From NCBI GenBank assembly GCA_018883665.1, contig JAHLFU010000088.1, forward strand, positions 1 to 9,787: a stretch of 9,787 bases of DNA, written 5' to 3'. A program made the position numbers and the translations under genes. The DNA comes from Paraprevotella stercoravium (GTDB taxonomy: Bacteria > Bacteroidota > Bacteroidia > Bacteroidales > Bacteroidaceae). Under the pieces are notes generated by a model that saw only the letters and a program-made list of their open reading frames with translations, was not told where the DNA came from and ran no database searches. Shown here piece after piece: positions 7,024 through 9,787 of this stretch. The number at the start of each line of letters is the position of its first letter. Position 1 is the stretch's first letter.

Positions 7024-8328
7024 TCAGTCTTCAAATTTTTCACCTATTACAGTTCCATCCGAACTGATGTAAGCTTTCAGATCGCGTTCTCCTCGTTCCA
7101 TCTCAATAACATATCTGAGGCCTGAAGGATACTCTTGAACTTCGATGTCGTCACGATCAATTGAATAATCGGAATAACGCTCTTTCAAAGTACTCAGTAC
7201 TGCGCTTGGCAGAGAAGTATATGCAACATCCCATTCACTGAGAACCCAAGTACCGGAACCATTGAAATAGGCTGTTTTCTTAATGTTTTCGTGAACAAAA
7301 TCTACCTCCAGGAAACCGTCGTCATACTCACGACCAACGATTACAGATCCGGCATATTTTTGAGTAATCCATTCTCCAATCTCAGATTCTACAGGAACAC
7401 CCTGACCATCGCCACCACCTAAAACAGGTTTCTCGATAATATCGCCGGCTTCTGTAATGTAGACCTTCTGATCATCATTAAAACGGGTTTCCATTTCTAT
7501 GCAATAGAAGTTTCCAGAAGAAGCTGTCTGATAATAATCCACATCATCCAATGCAGCCAAATCGGTAAATCCTTCAATAGTTCGCAGCGTACTGAGAACC
7601 TTAGGCGGTAAATTTACATACTGACGTTCAGGAATTTCCTGTTTCGAATACATCCAATTCTGCTCCCGGCTGAAAAGTATCTCATAGACACTTCCCTCAT
7701 AAACCAACTCAACCTCTGTACCCCCATTCTCAGTTTCTATATCCACAATACGTGCACCAGGAAATTTCTGATCTATCCATTTCTTAATAGAAGTCGTAGG
7801 AGTCTGTGGCAAGAAATCTTCTGCAAGTCCACCGTCATCTTTATCGTCAAACACCTCTTTCAACAAAATACCGTCAGCAGAATAATAAAAATCCATCTCT
7901 ACAGATGAATTCTGGTTTTCTACAGAAATAATATAAAGAGTTTCAATACCGGCACGTTCCAGAATCTCCACATCACGATCTGCGACCCATGGTGAGGCAG
8001 CATACTTAGAACTCTCAAACGCAACCCGTACCGCTTCCGGCAAATATGCATAAGGAATATCATACTCTGTCATATCCCAAAAGCCGTCACTCTGAGCAAA
8101 CCAGGCAGAACATTTATCTGTAATACTGTCGTTTTCCTGATAGAATGAAGCTATCGCATATCCATTCTTAGACGACCACTGAACATTCTTGGCATCAGGA
8201 TATTTCATATAGAACTGATCTTCTATATGCTTAGGAACAGTTACGGTTTCCGCTGTATTCTCATTACAGGAAGAGAGTCCGAATAAGCCGCAGCACAAGG
8301 CTGCGGCGAGCCATAGATTCTTTTTCAT
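7024..8328 (-). CDS. Lipoprotein with three tandem PepSY-like units
   Basis: The 434-residue product starts with a lipoprotein signal peptide: MKKN, hydrophobic core, and lipobox LSSC with the acylated Cys at 21. It is therefore anchored in the periplasm or outer membrane. The rest consists of three diverged copies of a unit of about 125-130 residues, at about 31-162, 177-303 and 311-434. Each begins with an amphipathic helix (QFYMKYPDA; WIDQKFPGA; WITQKYAGS) and continues with strands around an acidic/aromatic core. Each then has a W-containing strand leading to an aromatic-LP segment (YLPEAV; NLPPKV; SLPSAV), then a second strand set (ETLYIISVE; GNFYCIEME; LRYVIEMER), and ends near a hairpin with DG or GD (SADGILLKE; TEAGDIIEK; SSDGTVIGE). 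This matches the Bacteroidetes PepSY-like/beta-lactamase-inhibitor-like putative periplasmic family (PF11396), whose function is unknown; inhibitor or binding roles have been proposed. GGGDGQG at 304-310 links units 2 and 3. The protein is strongly acidic. Confidence 0.82.
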   Translation of the reverse strand: MKKNLWLAAALCCGLFGLSSCNENTAETVTVPKHIEDQFYMKYPDAKNVQWSSKNGYAIASFYQENDSITDKCSAWFAQSDGFWDMTEYDIPYAYLPEAVRVAFESSKYAASPWVADRDVEILERAGIETLYIISVENQNSSVEMDFYYSADGILLKEVFDDKDDGGLAEDFLPQTPTTSIKKWIDQKFPGARIVDIETENGGTEVELVYEGSVYEILFSREQNWMYSKQEIPERQYVNLPPKVLSTLRTIEGFTDLAALDDVDYYQTASSGNFYCIEMETRFNDDQKVYITEAGDIIEKPVLGGGDGQGVPVESEIGEWITQKYAGSVIVGREYDDGFLEVDFVHENIKKTAYFNGSGTWVLSEWDVAYTSLPSAVLSTLKERYSDYSIDRDDIEVQEYPSGLRYVIEMERGERDLKAYISSDGTVIGEKFED

Positions 8329-8444
8329 AATTAGGATTTGTTTTCTTGGTTATCAATCATTTTACGAAACAAAGAAAAAGAACAAATCTGGAAAGATTTG
8401 GGATAAAATCATATTCTTGCTAAAGCAAACAATTTTTAACACAA
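8329..8444 (-). promoter_or_regulatory. Upstream region of the lipoprotein gene, with an 18-bp inverted repeat
   Basis: The promoter should lie between the hisS terminator and the ATG at 8328. On the minus strand TTTG (8429-8426) is a good -33 candidate, but the -7 position 20 bases on reads TATCCCAA (8405-8398), which matches only in TA. Just downstream is an inverted repeat, CAAATC (8383-8388) and GATTTG (8395-8400) with a six-base spacer, at a position where an operator could act. A 5-bp stem, TTGCT/AGCAA (8417-8428), is also present. The promoter is weakly supported. Confidence 0.3.
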
Positions 8445-8488
8445 AAGCAGACTTTTGGGACGAACTACACGTCCACAAAAGTCTGCTT
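8445..8488 (-). terminator. Intrinsic terminator downstream of hisS
   Basis: AAGCAGACTTTTG (8488-8476 on the minus strand) pairs perfectly over 13 bp with CAAAAGTCTGCTT (8457-8445). After a one-base bulge at 8475, five more pairs (GGACG/CGTCC) surround a seven-base loop. TTTGTG follows the stem. It lies 25 bases past the hisS stop. The poly-U tail is short, but the stem is long and A/T at its base. Confidence 0.8.
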
Positions 8489-8513
8489 CCCTATTATTAA
8501 ATAAAACTACTCC

Positions 8514-9787
8514 TTATTTCTTGACCACCTGAATCAGTTCTTCCTGACTCACCAGCATCTGCTCGCCGGTAATCATGTTTTTCAGGGTCACTTTCTGTTC
8601 ATTCATTTCATTTTCACCGGCAATGGCTACAAATGGAATATTCTTGGCATTGGCATAACTCATCTGTTTTTTCATCTTGGCACTGTCCGGATAGATTTCA
8701 CAACGGATTCCTGCCTGTCGGGCAACTGCCAGAATAGGCAAACAATAAGCGGTTTCAGCAGCGCCAAAGTTTACGAACAGCAGTTCTGTTCCTGTTGTTG
8801 CCTCTTTAGGATACAAGTCAAGCTGGTTCAAAACATCGAAGATACGGTCTGCACCAAAAGAAATACCGACACCGCTCAGTCCTGGCATACCGAAGATTCC
8901 AGTAAGGTTATCGTAACGTCCGCCACCGGTTATGCTTCCGATCTGAACATCCAAAGCCTTCACTTCAAAAATACAGCCGGTATAATAATTCAGTCCGCGT
9001 GCCAATGTCAGATCAAGCTCCAACTCGTTTTTCAATCCCAAATTCTGCAGGGTCTGCAATACGAAAGCACACTCCTCAACACCTTTCAGGCCGATTTCAC
9101 TTTCTGCCAACACCTGCTTCATCGTGTTCAGTTTTTCCTCATTGCTACCTTCCAGCAGAATGATCGGTTGCAGTTTCTCAATCGCCTCGGCACTGATTCC
9201 AGCTTTTGCCAGCTCCGCATTAACAGCTTCAAGACCGATCTTGTCGAGCTTATCCATTGCCACAGTAATGTCTACGATTTTATCGGACTCACCGATCATT
9301 TCTGCTATTCCGGTCAGAATCTTGCGGTTATTGATTTTGATACAGACACGGATTCCGAACTTGGTAAATACCGTATCCACAATCTGCATCAATTCCACCT
9401 CATTCAATAAGGAATCGCTGCCAACGACATCAGCATCACATTGATAGAACTCACGATAGCGTCCTTTCTGAGGACGGTCTGCACGCCAAACCGGTTGGAT
9501 CTGGTAACGCTTGAACGGCATGGTCAATTCTTCTCTGTGCTGCACTACATAGCGGGCAAAAGGCACCGTAAGATCATAACGCAAACCTTTTTCGCATAAC
9601 TGAGCAGCCAGTTTATTGGTGTTTTCAGAAGACAAGTCTGCCGTATCCACTCCCGACAGGAAATTTCCGGAATTCAGAATCTTAAACAACAGTTTGTCGC
9701 CCTCTTCACCATACTTACCCATCAAAGTAGACAGATTCTCCATTGCAGGCGTTTCAATCTGCTGAAATCCATACAGAGCATACGCAC
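8514..9787 (-). CDS. hisS: Histidyl-tRNA synthetase, 5' end outside the window
   Basis: The product is the class II aminoacyl-tRNA synthetase that charges tRNA-His with histidine using ATP in the cytoplasm. The frame stays open to the right edge, where it reads AYALYGFQQIETPAMEN, so the ATG at 9743 is internal and the true start lies beyond 9787. About 423 codons are visible; the family is around 420-460, so roughly 30 residues are missing. Visible signatures are the motif 2 region RYQIQPVWRADRPQKGRY followed by EFYQCDADVVG (FYQCD at 9449-9435), the histidine-binding loop RGLNYYTG (8999-8976; RGLDYYTG in many bacteria) and motif 3 GVGISFGADRI (from 8873). The C-terminal anticodon-binding alpha/beta domain starts near LLFVNFG and includes IRCEIYPDSAKMKKQMSYAN. 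The gene is intact where visible and ends in a strong terminator, so it is the last gene of its transcript. Confidence 0.97.
   Translation of the reverse strand, partial: AYALYGFQQIETPAMENLSTLMGKYGEEGDKLLFKILNSGNFLSGVDTADLSSENTNKLAAQLCEKGLRYDLTVPFARYVVQHREELTMPFKRYQIQPVWRADRPQKGRYREFYQCDADVVGSDSLLNEVELMQIVDTVFTKFGIRVCIKINNRKILTGIAEMIGESDKIVDITVAMDKLDKIGLEAVNAELAKAGISAEAIEKLQPIILLEGSNEEKLNTMKQVLAESEIGLKGVEECAFVLQTLQNLGLKNELELDLTLARGLNYYTGCIFEVKALDVQIGSITGGGRYDNLTGIFGMPGLSGVGISFGADRIFDVLNQLDLYPKEATTGTELLFVNFGAAETAYCLPILAVARQAGIRCEIYPDSAKMKKQMSYANAKNIPFVAIAGENEMNEQKVTLKNMITGEQMLVSQEELIQVVKK

Noticed and set aside
8445..8488. Possibility that the long hairpin is a transposon end, attachment site or small RNA
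   Set aside because: Its position 25 bases after the hisS stop, with the stem followed by a T-containing tail, is fully explained by an intrinsic terminator. No second copy, target duplication or transposase is present.
9124..9444. Plus-strand open frames opposite hisS
   Set aside because: They are shadows of a highly conserved synthetase; Ser/Ile-rich composition is typical of reversed coding sequence.
8499..9743. ATG at 9743 as the start of hisS
   Set aside because: The same frame continues upstream to the window edge with conserved synthetase sequence (YGFQQIETPA), so this Met is internal.
1..9787. A new defence, mobile or biosynthetic system
   Set aside because: No nuclease/helicase, reverse transcriptase, toxin-antitoxin pair, integrase, repeat array or biosynthetic cluster is visible; the genes are separate transcription units with mostly ordinary families.

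Overview
The window looks like a chromosomal segment from a member of the Bacteroidales (Bacteroides, Phocaeicola or a close relative). The evidence is direct: exact matches to the Bacteroides -7 promoter consensus TAnnTTTG upstream of several genes, no strong Shine-Dalgarno sequences, moderate GC, a histidyl-tRNA synthetase of the Bacteroidetes type, a carboxypeptidase-regulatory/plug/beta-barrel outer-membrane protein and a PepSY-like lipoprotein. I see no transposase, integrase, phage gene, CRISPR array, tRNA or rRNA.

Layout from left to right. (1) Minus strand, 1-1234: the N-terminal 411 residues of a secreted protein with the GH127 (DUF1680) fold pattern, running off the left edge; the residues expected for catalysis appear to be missing. 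(2) Plus strand, 1347-2237: a polytopic membrane protein of unknown function, transcribed divergently from the first gene across a 112-bp region with overlapping promoter elements. (3) Minus strand, 2206-2898 or 2206-2928: an AlkD-like DNA alkylation repair protein whose 3' end overlaps gene 2 tail to tail by 32 bp. (4) Plus strand, 3074-4075: an AI-2E family membrane transporter. (5) Minus strand, 4078-6876: a 932-residue outer-membrane beta-barrel protein, two bases from the end of gene 4. (6) Minus strand, 7024-8328: a 434-residue lipoprotein made of three tandem PepSY-like units, followed by an intrinsic terminator. (7) Minus strand, 8514 to the right edge: hisS, missing its first residues, followed by a strong hairpin terminator.

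The genes do not form one pathway or a single operon. Strand switches and terminators make nearly every gene its own transcription unit. Genes 1, 5 and 6 are envelope or secreted proteins; genes 3 and 7 are DNA repair and translation housekeeping. Genes 5 and 6 are neighbours on the same strand but separated by a terminator and a separate promoter.

I did not find a clear new multi-gene system. The points most worth a second look are the GH127-like protein lacking its catalytic residues, the three-unit PepSY-like lipoprotein, the two tail-to-tail gene pairs with no room for a terminator, and the promoter that sits almost on top of the start codon of the beta-barrel gene.
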